Counted from the first letter of the stretch, positions 9,449 through 19,320 are shown. The stretch is 64,000 nucleotides of DNA from Fibrisoma montanum (GCF_003583365.1 NZ_QXED01000007.1:186001-250000); one strand, 5' to 3'. Made by a program: numbers and translations. The notes: a model not told the origin generated them from the sequence alone.

Positions 9449-9898
9449 TCAGCGAAGGAGAGTGGTTGCCCCCACCGCGCCCGGCAATCTGACCGTATTC
9501 GACCAAAACCGGTGCGTTATCGCCAGCATATTCGTCAGTTCAGTAAATGAAGTTGGCTTGCTCATAAACGCATTCGCCCCCAATCCATAACACTCCCTGA
9601 TGGCGCTCTCGTAGTTGGTTCCAGATAACACCAGTACCGGAATACACCGTAACTGATCACTCGCCCGCAGGGCCTGCAACACGTCGAAGCCGGTCATGGT
9701 CGGCATATTCAGGTCCAGCAGAATAAACATCGGGAATTTATCGTCACGTAAGGCGATCAGGTCATTCAACAAATCCTCCCCATTGGAGAAAAACACCAGT
9801 TTTGTGTCAGAACACACGTCCAATAGAGCGTTTCTGATCAGCAGGCGATCATCTTCATCATCGTCTACTATAAATATTGACATGTCCCGGCTTTCCAT
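9449..9898 (-). CDS. Single-domain response regulator
   Basis: 149 residues from the ATG at 9898; a second ATG at 9883 would start the protein at MSIFIVDDD and is equally possible. It is a lone receiver: FIVDDDEDD acidic pocket, phospho-acceptor Asp in LLDLNMPTMTG, the conserved Ser in VLSGTN, and MSKPTS lysine. No output domain. It is monocistronic, with its own terminator at 9380-9426. It is similar in layout to the receiver at 6627 and probably accepts phosphate from one of the kinases nearby; the partner is unknown. Confidence 0.88.
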   Translation of the reverse strand: MESRDMSIFIVDDDEDDRLLIRNALLDVCSDTKLVFFSNGEDLLNDLIALRDDKFPMFILLDLNMPTMTGFDVLQALRASDQLRCIPVLVLSGTNYESAIRECYGLGANAFMSKPTSFTELTNMLAITHRFWSNTVRLPGAVGATTLLR

Positions 9899-10023
9899 TT
9901 TCGATTTGAGTAGTATGTAATACAAAAAAAAGAAGGCCAGATGAATACTAACTAAAAAGTAGGTTAAAAGCCAATTAAACTAATAGACTATATCAGTATT
10001 ATGATTAGGCGACGTGCCGTTAA

Positions 10024-10050
10024 TTTGTCGGTTACAGTCGGGTATATTTG
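10024..10050 (+). promoter_or_regulatory. Weak Bacteroidota-type promoter candidate
   Basis: TTTG at 10024-10027 and TATATTTG at 10043-10050 resemble the -33 (TTTG) and -7 (TAnnTTTG) boxes of Bacteroidota housekeeping promoters. The 15-base spacing is shorter than usual. It lies 55 bases before the 10105 gene. Confidence 0.3.
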
Positions 10051-10104
10051 CCCTGTTCTTCGCTTTATTTTCCGTAAACGTTCTAACTCTAATAGCTCCG
10101 TTAC

Positions 10105-11574
10105 ATGCAAAACAGTGAAAAATCAACGACCTCCCGTCGTCAGTTCATACAAACGGGAGCTTTAGCCGCGGGCAGCTTCTTTATTGTTCCCCGTCACGTA
10201 CTGGGAAAGGGTTATATTGCCCCGAGTGACAAACTGAACATCGCTGGTGTCGGCATTGGGGGAAAAGGATTCAGTGATACCAATAATGCGTATAACAATG
10301 GAGCCAACAACATGGTAGCCCTCTGCGATGTTGACTGGAGCCTGCCCCGGGTTAAAGAAAATTTCTCGAAGCATCCGAACGCCAAGCGCTACAAGGACTT
10401 CCGGGAAATGCTCGATAAAGAGGGCAAAGCCATCGACGCCGTAACGGTATCAACCGCCGACCATACGCACGCGGTTGTAGCCATGGCGGCCATGCAGCGC
10501 GGCAAGCACGTGTACGTTCAGAAACCGCTGACGCACAATATTCACGAAGCCCGGATGCTGACCGAAGCCGCCCGCAAATACAAGGTCGTGACGCAGATGG
10601 GGAACCAGGGTTCATCGAACCCGCAGCAGAAGCAGATGGTTGAGTGGTTCGACAAAGGCCTCCTGGGCAACGTACACACGGTGTACCTCTGGACCAACCG
10701 GCCCGTCTGGCCGCAGGGCATTCCGGTACCGCAGGCGGCCGGTGAGGTTCCTGCCGATCTGGACTGGGATCTGTGGCTCGGACCCGCTCAGAAAGTTGGC
10801 TACACCCCTGCTTACCACCCCTTCAAGTGGCGCGGCTGGTGGAACTTCGGAGCCGGGGCACTGGGCGACATCGGCTGCCACATCATGGACGTACCGTTCC
10901 GTGTTCTGGGCCTGGGCTACCCGACGGAAGTCGAAACCAGCATCAGCCAGGTGTTCCTGAAAGACTGGACGCCGGAGTACATTCCGGAAGGCTGTCCGCC
11001 GTCGTCGCAGGTTGAACTGCAATTCCCGGCTTCGGCCAAGAATAAATCGGCCGTTAAGATGGTCTGGCTCGACGGTGGTCTGCGTCCGTTCCGCCCGGAG
11101 ATGCTGCCGGCCGGCGAACCCTTCCCGGAAAACGGGGAGAACGGGGTGTTCCTGATCGGCGACAAGGGCCTGATTGCCTGCGGCATGTACGGCGACGACC
11201 CGAAACTGTACACCAAGAGTGGCGAGAAGATGGAAGCTGCGCCTAAACCGAAGAGCGCCGACGGCAAATCCATTCCTGAGAACGGCCACCAGGTACTATG
11301 GACCGAAGCCTGCAAAGCCGGGTTTAACAGCAAGGAGCATAAAGCACTGACGTCGTCGTTCGACTTTGCCGGTCCGCTGACCGAGTCGGTGCTGATGGGT
11401 AACCTGGCCATCCGCAGCTATACGCTACGGACGCCCAAGGCCGACGGTCGGGGCTTCAGCTATCCGGGCCGGAAGAAACTGACCTGGGATGGTAAGAGTA
11501 TGAAGATCACCAACTTCGACGAAGCCAACCAGTTTGTATCGCGCAACTACCGCGACGGCTGGAAACTGGCGTAA
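10105..11574 (+). CDS. Tat-exported Gfo/Idh/MocA-family oxidoreductase
   Basis: 489 residues. The start of the protein is a twin-arginine signal (SRRQFIQTG followed by a hydrophobic AALAAGSFFIV stretch), so the folded protein is exported. The nucleotide-binding fold begins at IAGVGIGGKG (about residue 46), and VQKPLTHN replaces the usual EKP motif. These secreted family members are frequent in Bacteroidota and are usually thought to act on sugars or glycosides with bound NAD(P); the substrate here is unknown. It is a single gene, convergent with the GAF gene 52 bases later. Confidence 0.9.
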   Translation: MQNSEKSTTSRRQFIQTGALAAGSFFIVPRHVLGKGYIAPSDKLNIAGVGIGGKGFSDTNNAYNNGANNMVALCDVDWSLPRVKENFSKHPNAKRYKDFREMLDKEGKAIDAVTVSTADHTHAVVAMAAMQRGKHVYVQKPLTHNIHEARMLTEAARKYKVVTQMGNQGSSNPQQKQMVEWFDKGLLGNVHTVYLWTNRPVWPQGIPVPQAAGEVPADLDWDLWLGPAQKVGYTPAYHPFKWRGWWNFGAGALGDIGCHIMDVPFRVLGLGYPTEVETSISQVFLKDWTPEYIPEGCPPSSQVELQFPASAKNKSAVKMVWLDGGLRPFRPEMLPAGEPFPENGENGVFLIGDKGLIACGMYGDDPKLYTKSGEKMEAAPKPKSADGKSIPENGHQVLWTEACKAGFNSKEHKALTSSFDFAGPLTESVLMGNLAIRSYTLRTPKADGRGFSYPGRKKLTWDGKSMKITNFDEANQFVSRNYRDGWKLA

Positions 11575-11626
11575 TCGACGCGATGTACTTACTTTTCAGA
11601 CGGGCATCGACTCGTGATGGGGCTTC

Positions 11627-12304
11627 TCATTGCGGGTCGGTGCCCGCTGCGTTATTGGCCGTTAGCCAGGCATCCAGCGCCGATTGCAAAACCTTAGCTT
11701 GCCGCACCACGTCGGCAGGTACCGGGGCTGCGTCCGGCCGGGTAGTCGACGACCCGAGGTTCGTGTATCGGGTCTGCTGAAGACTTTTGCGGCAATTGGC
11801 CAGCTCGGTGCGGGTTTTCCGCAGCTCGAAACTGGTCATGACCCACTGCCCCAGCGCTTTCAGCGACAGCAACTGGCTGTCGGTCAGTTGCCGGGGCCGG
11901 TGATCCAGCACGCAGATAGTACCGAGTGCGTACCCATCGGGCGTAACAAGGGGAACACCGGCATAGAACGCAATTTTAGGGCCGTCCACAACCAGTGGGT
12001 TATCCCTGAAGCGAGCGTCCTCGCGCGTGTCATTGACCACCATGACCGTATCCGGGTCGTTGATCGCATACGAGCAGAAAACAATGTCGCGGGGGGCTTC
12101 CTGTACGTTGAGCCGCTGCCGGGATTTAAGCCACGCCCGGTCGTCGCCGATGACGGTAATGAGCGAAATGGGCGTACGGCATAATTCAGTGGCTACTCGG
12201 GTAATCGCATCATACTCCTCCTCAGGCAGCGTATCCATCAGGTCATATTCGGCAACTGCCTGACGACGGGCCGTTTCGTTAGCGGGTACTGATGGCTTTA
12301 TCAT
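11627..12304 (-). CDS. GAF-domain sensor protein
   Basis: 225 residues. The family's usual opening (ETARRQAVAEYDLMDTLPE, about residues 8-27) leads into a GAF domain covering about 25-160, with VIGDDRAWLKS and CSYAI blocks typical of GAF proteins paired with kinases. The C-terminal 60 residues form a helix with a short polar linker. It binds an unknown small ligand and probably modulates a two-component system. It is downstream of the kinase/CheR/CheB operon on the same strand with a 128-base gap, so it may be read from its own promoter. Confidence 0.82.
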   Translation of the reverse strand: MIKPSVPANETARRQAVAEYDLMDTLPEEEYDAITRVATELCRTPISLITVIGDDRAWLKSRQRLNVQEAPRDIVFCSYAINDPDTVMVVNDTREDARFRDNPLVVDGPKIAFYAGVPLVTPDGYALGTICVLDHRPRQLTDSQLLSLKALGQWVMTSFELRKTRTELANCRKSLQQTRYTNLGSSTTRPDAAPVPADVVRQAKVLQSALDAWLTANNAAGTDPQ

Positions 12305-12432
12305 ATTTCATTGACTCGACTGATCAAGCAATAAAAATAAGCACCCGCGACGCCAGGCCCGTTAAGAACCCATTAATGGCCGATTAATAACCCATTAAAC
12401 CGATTTAATTCATGCCGGATGGACACAACGGT

Positions 12433-13548
12433 TCAGGTTAGCCACTCGAAGAAGAACGTACTTCCTTCGCCGGGCCGGGATTCGACCCAGATTTTACCAC
12501 CCTGTTCTTCGACCAGCATCTTGAGCAGGTTCAGTCCGACCCCCGTACTGCTTTCCTGCGTGGTCGTTGCCGAGTCGCCCGCCCAGAACAACTGGAATAT
12601 TGACTCTTTCTCATCTTCTGATATCCCCGGTCCATTGTCGCGTACGAAAAACTCGGCCCGGTCCGCCCGTTCGACGCAGCCGACCTCAATCAGTCCCTGT
12701 TCCTTGTCGTTGTATTTGATGGCGTTGCTGATCAGGTTCTGAAACACCTGCTGTAATTTCAGCCGGCGGGTTTTCAGCACCGGCATCGGTTTATGCACCC
12801 GGATTTCGATGTGTTTAGGTGGGAAAAGCAGCGTAGCGATCTGACTCACCAGCTCGTACACATCAACCTCTTCCACGGTCTGCTGCGTAAGGCTCTTGCG
12901 GGAGTAGTCGAGCAGTGTCGTAATCATGTTAGCCAGGTGATGAGCCGCCTGTTTGGCCCCGTCGACGTATTCCGTCACCTCGTCCTGCTCCATCGGGCGG
13001 GTTTCGTTGATCATGTCGATCAGCGACAGCGACGCGATCAGGCCCGTCAGGGGCGACTTCAGGTCGTGGGCTACGATGTAGACAAATTTTTCGAGCTGCT
13101 TGTTGATTTTTTCAAGTTCAGCCGCGGTGTTCTTCAGATTCCGCTGGTAGAAGTAAAGTTGTTCAAATACGTTGACTTTTGCTTTAGTGACATTAATATC
13201 CAGGGGTTTCTGCAGGTAATCGACGGCCCCTTGCTCAAACCCCCTGAGCACAAACTGCTCATCGCGGCTGATGGCCGTCACAAAAATGATGGAGATGTCT
13301 TTGGTTTTGGGGTTTGACTTCAGCAGTTGAGCCACCTCAAATCCGTCCATCCCGGGCATCTGCACATCCAGCATGATCAACCCAATCCGGTCGTTGCGGA
13401 GGGCATGACGCAGGGCTTCGTTGCCCGACGTAGCCTTGATAAACGTACGGCCTTCCCGTTCCAGCATTTCCTCCAGCGACAGCAGATTCTCTTCCCGGTC
13501 GTCGACCAGCAGGATCGTGAACTCGTCGGGGTTACTCATCAAATTCAT
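12433..13548 (-). CDS. Response regulator-histidine kinase (REC-HisKA-HATPase)
   Basis: 371 residues. A receiver comes first (about 10-125; ILLVDDREENL, phospho-acceptor in MLDVQMPGMDG, QKPLD lysine), then a short coiled coil, HisKA (VAHDLKSPLTG histidine, near 158) and HATPase (NLISNAIKYND, DNGPGIS, TGVGLNLLK). Receiver-first kinases are usually driven by a phosphorylated receiver, so this protein probably relays from the large hybrid kinase in the same operon. It is the last gene of a four-gene minus-strand run, 5 bases after CheB. A second ATG three codons in is an alternative start. Confidence 0.9.
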   Translation of the reverse strand: MNLMSNPDEFTILLVDDREENLLSLEEMLEREGRTFIKATSGNEALRHALRNDRIGLIMLDVQMPGMDGFEVAQLLKSNPKTKDISIIFVTAISRDEQFVLRGFEQGAVDYLQKPLDINVTKAKVNVFEQLYFYQRNLKNTAAELEKINKQLEKFVYIVAHDLKSPLTGLIASLSLIDMINETRPMEQDEVTEYVDGAKQAAHHLANMITTLLDYSRKSLTQQTVEEVDVYELVSQIATLLFPPKHIEIRVHKPMPVLKTRRLKLQQVFQNLISNAIKYNDKEQGLIEVGCVERADRAEFFVRDNGPGISEDEKESIFQLFWAGDSATTTQESSTGVGLNLLKMLVEEQGGKIWVESRPGEGSTFFFEWLT

Positions 13549-13553
13549 ATAAT

Positions 13554-14120
13554 TTAGGTATTTGTGGACAAAAATTTAATGATCCCATCGGGAGGCAGTA
13601 CGAGTGCCTTCGGGTTACGTTCGGCGGCTGCCCGGGGCATGGCCGAGTACGCAGCCGTGGCCGGATCCTGTACAATCCCCTGCCCTCCGCTCGCCAGGAT
13701 GGCTTCCATGCCCGCGGCTCCGTCGTCGTTGGCGCCACTGAGCAGCACCGCCAGGGCCCGGCTGCCGTATACGCCGGCCACACTTTCGAAGGTCACATCG
13801 ATCGACGGGCGGCTGTAGTTAACCAGTTCCGAGTAATCCAGGCTGAAGCTCCGGTCGGCCTCGATCAGCAGGTGATAGTTCTGCGGAGCCAGGTAGACGC
13901 TGTTGGGCTGAATCAGGTCCTTATCATCGGGCTCGCGTATGTACGTACCCTTGTGGGGTGTAGCCAGCACCCGGTTCATTTCACTATAAACGTTCTTCAG
14001 CCGGTGCAGGACAATAATAACGGCGTACTGAAACGTACCGGGCAGCGCTTCCAGCAGTTCAGAAACAATGGGGATACTTCCTGCCGACCCACCAATGGCG
14101 ATTATATCGAATGACGCCAT
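13554..14120 (-). CDS. CheB-type methylesterase, stand-alone
   Basis: 188 residues, the catalytic domain only. Ser12 (IGGSAGS), His39 (IVLHRL) and the Asp in GANDDGAAG keep the CheB triad, though the usual QH before the histidine loop is LH here. With CheR 8 bases upstream it makes a writer/eraser pair for glutamate methylation. No chemoreceptor is encoded in the window; in such clusters the target may be a kinase or a distant receptor. Short for the family because the receiver and any tail are absent. Confidence 0.87.
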   Translation of the reverse strand: MASFDIIAIGGSAGSIPIVSELLEALPGTFQYAVIIVLHRLKNVYSEMNRVLATPHKGTYIREPDDKDLIQPNSVYLAPQNYHLLIEADRSFSLDYSELVNYSRPSIDVTFESVAGVYGSRALAVLLSGANDDGAAGMEAILASGGQGIVQDPATAAYSAMPRAAAERNPKALVLPPDGIIKFLSTNT

Positions 14121-14128
14121 CGATCTCT

Positions 14129-14956
14129 TTATGTTTTGCGCCGGTAGATGCGGCAGACGGCGTCTACAACATCAAACTGCTGGCGGACGTCTGTAAACAT
14201 CAGCGATTCCTTCATGCCAATGGCAAGGTACCCCAGCGGGGCCAGACTATCCGTCAGCAGGCGGCATACCTGGTTCTGTAGCCGCCGGTTGAAGTAAATC
14301 AGTACGTTTCGGCAGCATACCAGCTGAAACTCGTTGAACACCTGATCCGTCACCAGATTGTGCTGCGAAAAGACGATGTTCCGGCGCAGTTCCTTGTGAA
14401 AAATAGCGTGATCGTACCGGGCCGTGTAATACGTCGAGAAGTCGCTCTGCCCCCCCGATTGCAGATAATTAGCCGTATAATCCTTCATGTGCTGCATCGG
14501 TACGATTCCCTGCCGGGCGCGTTCGAGGTTAGCCGGATTCAGATCGGTTCCATACAGCCGGGTCCGTTCGAGCAGGCCGGCTTCGTGTAGCAAAATGGCC
14601 ATCGAGAATACTTCCTCACCCGTAGCGCAGCCCGCGTGCCAGATCTTGATGGTCGGATACGAAGCCAGGATGGGAATGACGGTGGTGCGCAGGCTTTTGT
14701 AAAAAACCGGGTCCCGGAACATCTCCGTTACGTTCACCGTCAGGTTTTGCAGAAACCAGCTGAAGAACGTTTGATCGTTGGTCAGCGCGTATCTCAGATC
14801 AAAGAATGACTGGATGCCGGCCTGGTCCATGCAGCGGACCACCCGACGGTGGAACGATGCCCGGGCATAATCGCCGAAGTCGTATCCGTAGTTGTGCCGG
14901 ATAACCGATATGATTTCGTCAATTTCACCGTTGGTGATCTGGGTCAGGTTCATCAT
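14129..14956 (-). CDS. CheR-type protein-glutamate O-methyltransferase
   Basis: 275 residues. An N-terminal helical domain (about 1-80) precedes the SAM-dependent catalytic domain: NVTEMFRDP, the SAM loop HAGCATGEEVFS and the CCRNVLIYF motif are all present. It transfers methyl groups from SAM to glutamates of its partner. It lies 3 bases after the hybrid kinase and 8 bases before CheB, so the three are almost surely one transcript. No PAS or TPR extension. Confidence 0.9.
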   Translation of the reverse strand: MMNLTQITNGEIDEIISVIRHNYGYDFGDYARASFHRRVVRCMDQAGIQSFFDLRYALTNDQTFFSWFLQNLTVNVTEMFRDPVFYKSLRTTVIPILASYPTIKIWHAGCATGEEVFSMAILLHEAGLLERTRLYGTDLNPANLERARQGIVPMQHMKDYTANYLQSGGQSDFSTYYTARYDHAIFHKELRRNIVFSQHNLVTDQVFNEFQLVCCRNVLIYFNRRLQNQVCRLLTDSLAPLGYLAIGMKESLMFTDVRQQFDVVDAVCRIYRRKT

Positions 14957-14959
14957 ACG

Positions 14960-17900
14960 CTACTGGGCTAACCAAACCCGCATCAGCGAAATCAACTGCG
15001 TGTTGTTAACGGGTTTAGTAATATAATCGGACGCACCGGCTTCGAGGCATTTTTCGCGGTCGCCGGTCATGGCCTTGGCCGTCAGGGCAATCACGGGCAA
15101 TTTCTGAAGCCGCTGGTTGGCCCGGATTCGGCGCGTGGCTTCGTATCCGTCCATCTCGGGCATCATGATGTCCATCAGCACGATGTCAATGCCGGGCTGC
15201 TCGTCCAGTATCTCCAGGGCTTCTTTTCCATCGCCGGCCGTCAGCACCTCCATGTCATACTCCTCCAGCAATGTACTCAGCGCAAACACATTGCGCATGT
15301 CATCGTCGACCAGCAGCACCTTGCGTCCTTTCAGCACCGCATCCGACGTACTGACGGCAACGTATTTGGGCAAGGGCGAGCGTTCGGCTTCCTGAACCTT
15401 GTACAAAAACAGTTCCAGTTCATCCATCAGCCGGTTTTTCGACTGCGACGAGTCGCGGATTACCACGGGCGAAATTTTGGCCAGCTGCCGTTCGTTGGCC
15501 GCCGTGAGGTCTTTGTCCAGGTACACAATCAACGGAATACCGGTCTGAACCAGGGCCTGCTGCAGGGATTCAAGCTCGGGAATACCGCGTTCCAGATCCT
15601 GCCCGATGTCGGCAATGACCGTATCGTAGGTATGCTCGCCGATTTTCTGCAGGGCTTCGTCGCTCGTACGGGCGTAATCGAAATCAATGTCCATGTGGCG
15701 CTCATCGATCAGTTGCCGGAGCGAATCGCCCTGGAGCGCGTTCGCCGACAGCACCAGCACTTTTTTCAGGCCGATGTTAAGCTGCGACCGGAACTGCGAG
15801 AATACCGTTTCCAGATCCTCCTTGCTCACGGGTTTGCGAACGTAGGCCAGGGCATCGGTACTCGTAAGCCGGGTGTCGTCTGAAGCCGAAACAATATGAA
15901 CCGGGATGTGTTTCAGCGTTTCGTCACTTTTCATGATCTTGAGCAGATCCCAGCCGCTGATAACCGGCAGGCCCATGTCCAGAATGATCGCCGAGGGCTT
16001 ATACTGCCGGGCATACCGCAGCCCTTCGTCGCCCTGCAGCGCAACAATCGTCTTGTATTTCTTTTCCCGGGCGAAGGTCTGAACCACCCCGGCAAACAGC
16101 GGGTCATCTTCAATAATGAGCATCACCTTGTCCTCGGGCGAGAGCGTGTAACGATCGTCGGACAACGGCATCTGTTCAGTCAGTTTTACCGGAGCCATCA
16201 GTTCCTGCACCGGTGGCTCGCTGCTTCCCCCCGGTGCATTGGGCTGAACGGGCGCATCGACCGGCAGGTAGATGGTAAACGTACTGCCCTTGCCTACCGC
16301 GCTGGTCAGGCCCATTTCGCCACCGAGCCGCCGAACCAGCTCCTTACTGATGGACAAACCCAGTCCCGTGCCGCCGTATTTGCGGCTGGTGGAGCCGTCG
16401 GCCTGCTGGAACGCTTCGAAAATGATCTGCTGTTTTTCGGGCGGAATCCCGATGCCCGTATCCGTTACCGAAATGGCCAGCACCTGGCTGGCATTGGCCA
16501 GCGATTCGGTGCCGAACAACTGGTGGGCCGGGGGCGCCGAAAACGACAACGTAATGGACCCGTCGCGGGGGGTAAACTTAAACGCGTTGGACAACAGATT
16601 CCGAATCACCTGCTCCAGCCGCTGCTTATCGGTCCGGATGCCCGCCGGTATGCCCGGTTCCGTATGCGTAATGAACTGTACCCCTCTTTCTTCGGCCACT
16701 ACGCTAAACATCTGGTTCAGGTCCCGAATGATCGACTGAACCGGCACCTCCTCGATATTCATGTCGATCTTACCGGCTTCAATCTTCGACAGATCCAGAA
16801 TATCGTTGATCAGTTCGAGCAGGTTGTTGCCCGATTTATAGATGGTGTTGGCGTATTCGGTCTGTTTATCGGTCAGGTTACCGTTCTTGTTCTCCGACAG
16901 CAGTTTAGCCAGAATCAGGACGCTGTTAAGCGGAGTGCGTAGCTCGTGCGACATATTCGCCAGAAACTCCGACTTGTATTTCCCCGTCACTTCCAGTTCT
17001 TTGGCTTTCATGGCCAGCGCTTTCCGGGCTACCTCAACGGCTTCGTTCCGCTCTTCCAGCTCGGCATTGATCTGACGCAGTTCTTCTTCCTGCACTTTCA
17101 GTTCCTCCTCGGATGCCTGCAGGATACTGGCCTGACGGGTAAGCTCATCGTTCGACTGGCGGAGTTCTTCCTGCTGATTTTCCAGCTCTTCTTTCTGATC
17201 CTGAATCTGTTTGAGCAGGTGCATCACCCGACGGCGGTCGTCGGCCGCATTTACCGCCACGGCTATGTTGTTGGCCACCGCCCGCAGAAGCCCCAGATGC
17301 TGGTCGCTCATCGGACCGAACGACGCCAGCTCCAGTACCCCCTTCAGTTCCTTGTTGTACCAGAGGGGTACAAAAACCAGTTGTTTCGGCCGGGCCTGAC
17401 CCGCTCCGGACTCAACCGACCAGAATTCAGCCGGCACATCGCCGACAACCAGCAGATTCCGGTCGTCGGCCGCCCGCCCGATCAGGCCTTCATGCCGGTT
17501 ATACGTCTGGGGAGCACTCGCCGGCAGGGCTACGGATGCATTGAGCAGGAGCTGCTGGTTGTGTTCATTGTAGCAGTAAAAGGCGCCGGCCGGCAAACCC
17601 AGGTAATCGGTGATCGATTTCAGAATCTGTTGGGTCAACGAGGTAATCTCATTGATGCCCTGTAACGTATCATTGATCGCCGAGATCCCGGTGAGCAGCC
17701 AGTTTTTCTCCGTGGTGACCTGATTGAGCTCTTCGAGTTGTTTAAAATTCTGATACAGCGACGCTTCGGCTCGCTGCCGGCTGTTGAATTCCTTCAGAAT
17801 AAAGTAGATCAACGTAACAACGACCAGCAAAATCAGAAACGTACCGATCAGCAGGCTGATACTGGCCCGGTCGACAGCCTCCGCATTTTCCTCTTCCCGC

Positions 17901-18403
17901 TGCGCAAGCAACGCCTTTTCGGCCTGCAGAATCTCGTCAAATTCGACCCGAATCTGATCCATCCGCTTTTTTTCCTGGAGCATGATCGCGCTGATGGTAG
18001 CCGGGGTGTAGCCGCTGGCATCCTCGCCGAGACTTTTCCAGTACTGAAGCAGCCCCTCGATACGCTGCTCGGCCTGCTCTATCCGCCGTTGCTGCGCTGC
18101 GTTGTCGCTGGTGAGTTCTTTAAGCGCAATAATGGCGGGCTCAATCTTGAGCAGGCCCGTATTATACGGCTCCAGAAACTGTTTGTCGTTGGTTGGACGA
18201 AACCCCCGCCGACCCGTTTCCATGTCGACGAGTAGTTTCTGAATGTTTTCCGCCTGATTCAGCACCTGGTACGTATGCCGGACGCGCTCGGCTTCAACCG
18301 ATTGCGTTCGAAACGTTTGCAACGCCAGCACGCCCACCAGAATGACCAGTAAGACGGCGACCGAAAAGCCAAGGTACAGGCGGTTCAACAAAGAAAGGTT
18401 CAT
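14960..18403 (-). CDS. CHASE3/GAF hybrid histidine kinase with three receiver-like domains
   Basis: 1147 residues. Membrane segment 1 (about 10-28), periplasmic CHASE3 domain (about 30-180), membrane segment 2 (about 186-208), GAF (about 235-390), coiled coil (about 395-470), HisKA (NMSHELRTPLN), HATPase, then receivers at about 758-875 (ILDMGLPVISG) and 1025-1145 (LMDIMMPEMDG). Between them (about 882-1000) is a receiver-like fold with VIADIGQD at the acceptor site and SANALQG instead of an acidic pair, so it may be inactive. First gene of a four-gene operon with CheR, CheB and a receiver-kinase. It senses an unknown periplasmic signal. Confidence 0.92.
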   Translation of the reverse strand: MNLSLLNRLYLGFSVAVLLVILVGVLALQTFRTQSVEAERVRHTYQVLNQAENIQKLLVDMETGRRGFRPTNDKQFLEPYNTGLLKIEPAIIALKELTSDNAAQQRRIEQAEQRIEGLLQYWKSLGEDASGYTPATISAIMLQEKKRMDQIRVEFDEILQAEKALLAQREEENAEAVDRASISLLIGTFLILLVVVTLIYFILKEFNSRQRAEASLYQNFKQLEELNQVTTEKNWLLTGISAINDTLQGINEITSLTQQILKSITDYLGLPAGAFYCYNEHNQQLLLNASVALPASAPQTYNRHEGLIGRAADDRNLLVVGDVPAEFWSVESGAGQARPKQLVFVPLWYNKELKGVLELASFGPMSDQHLGLLRAVANNIAVAVNAADDRRRVMHLLKQIQDQKEELENQQEELRQSNDELTRQASILQASEEELKVQEEELRQINAELEERNEAVEVARKALAMKAKELEVTGKYKSEFLANMSHELRTPLNSVLILAKLLSENKNGNLTDKQTEYANTIYKSGNNLLELINDILDLSKIEAGKIDMNIEEVPVQSIIRDLNQMFSVVAEERGVQFITHTEPGIPAGIRTDKQRLEQVIRNLLSNAFKFTPRDGSITLSFSAPPAHQLFGTESLANASQVLAISVTDTGIGIPPEKQQIIFEAFQQADGSTSRKYGGTGLGLSISKELVRRLGGEMGLTSAVGKGSTFTIYLPVDAPVQPNAPGGSSEPPVQELMAPVKLTEQMPLSDDRYTLSPEDKVMLIIEDDPLFAGVVQTFAREKKYKTIVALQGDEGLRYARQYKPSAIILDMGLPVISGWDLLKIMKSDETLKHIPVHIVSASDDTRLTSTDALAYVRKPVSKEDLETVFSQFRSQLNIGLKKVLVLSANALQGDSLRQLIDERHMDIDFDYARTSDEALQKIGEHTYDTVIADIGQDLERGIPELESLQQALVQTGIPLIVYLDKDLTAANERQLAKISPVVIRDSSQSKNRLMDELELFLYKVQEAERSPLPKYVAVSTSDAVLKGRKVLLVDDDMRNVFALSTLLEEYDMEVLTAGDGKEALEILDEQPGIDIVLMDIMMPEMDGYEATRRIRANQRLQKLPVIALTAKAMTGDREKCLEAGASDYITKPVNNTQLISLMRVWLAQ

Positions 18404-18768
18404 TCAGGGAAAGTTACGATTATTAAGTTTACAATATTAACATACGATTACGTTCAGCATAACGAGCTTAGCCATTTATTATACGTAATCAGGCCGTTGT
18501 CTGTGCGTTGAGTTGTTCACTGGCTGGTGTTGACTGACCATTGGTGCTTACGTGATTCAGTCAATACCGGATTGTTGCGGGTAATTTCCCTATAGACGAA
18601 CATATTGCCGTTGGTAACGGATTTTAAGGTTTCACACCTGTTTTTTTCTGGCTTTGGGTAAATTAATTCATTTCAGGCAGTTCTACGAAAAAACATCGGA
18701 GCCGGGTGTCGCCCGCGTTTCTAAAGAATCTGTTTGTATCTTACTCGTTCTGACCAACACCCCGTATC
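18404..18768. other. Divergent intergenic region
   Basis: 365 bases between the hybrid-kinase operon (minus) and the AhpD-like gene (plus). It is AT-richer than its flanks and must hold promoters for both. No gene, repeat or clear hairpin was seen. Confidence 0.5.
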
Positions 18769-19317
18769 ATGCCACGTATTACCCCCCTTCGCCGGGACGA
18801 CGCACCGGTTGACGTCCAGACGGCTTATGATCAGCACGTTTCCGACTATGCCGGTAGCCGCATCACCAACATGAAAGCGACGCTCGGGCGTTCGCTGCTG
18901 TCGTTTCAGGTGTATATGCAGTGGTATCCGCTGTATGAGGAAGTGAAGAAGACGGTTGGTAACCGGCCGGCCTATCTCTTTGCTCACGCCATCTCCGAAG
19001 GGTCGAACTGCCCGCTCTGTACCACTTTTTTCCGACGGATCATTATCGACAACGGCGAGAAACCGGAAGACCTGCACCTGACCGATCATGAACAGCTTCT
19101 CCTCGATTTCGGCAGCGAAATGGCCCGGCAGCAAGGGCGCGTGTCCGATGCGGTTTATGAACGCCTGGCCGGGCAGTATACCGACGAGCAGCTTGTGGTG
19201 CTGGTGGCTTTTGCCGGACAGATGATTGCGACCAATGTGTTCAACAACGCGCTGGAGGTCGACATCGACGAATACCTGTATCCGTATCGGCCACTCACGC
19301 AGCCCTCAAACGCTTAA
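18769..19317 (+). CDS. AhpD-like / carboxymuconolactone decarboxylase-family protein
   Basis: 182 residues, an all-helical AhpD-like fold judged from pattern. The key feature is a CPLC motif (Cys81, Cys84) with a nearby His73, which match the redox-active CxxC and histidine of the AhpD group. It is probably a peroxidase-type or thiol-redox enzyme. An SDR gene begins 3 bases after its stop, so the two form an operon and may act on one substrate. No signal peptide. Confidence 0.75.
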   Translation: MPRITPLRRDDAPVDVQTAYDQHVSDYAGSRITNMKATLGRSLLSFQVYMQWYPLYEEVKKTVGNRPAYLFAHAISEGSNCPLCTTFFRRIIIDNGEKPEDLHLTDHEQLLLDFGSEMARQQGRVSDAVYERLAGQYTDEQLVVLVAFAGQMIATNVFNNALEVDIDEYLYPYRPLTQPSNA

Positions 19318-19320
19318 CCT

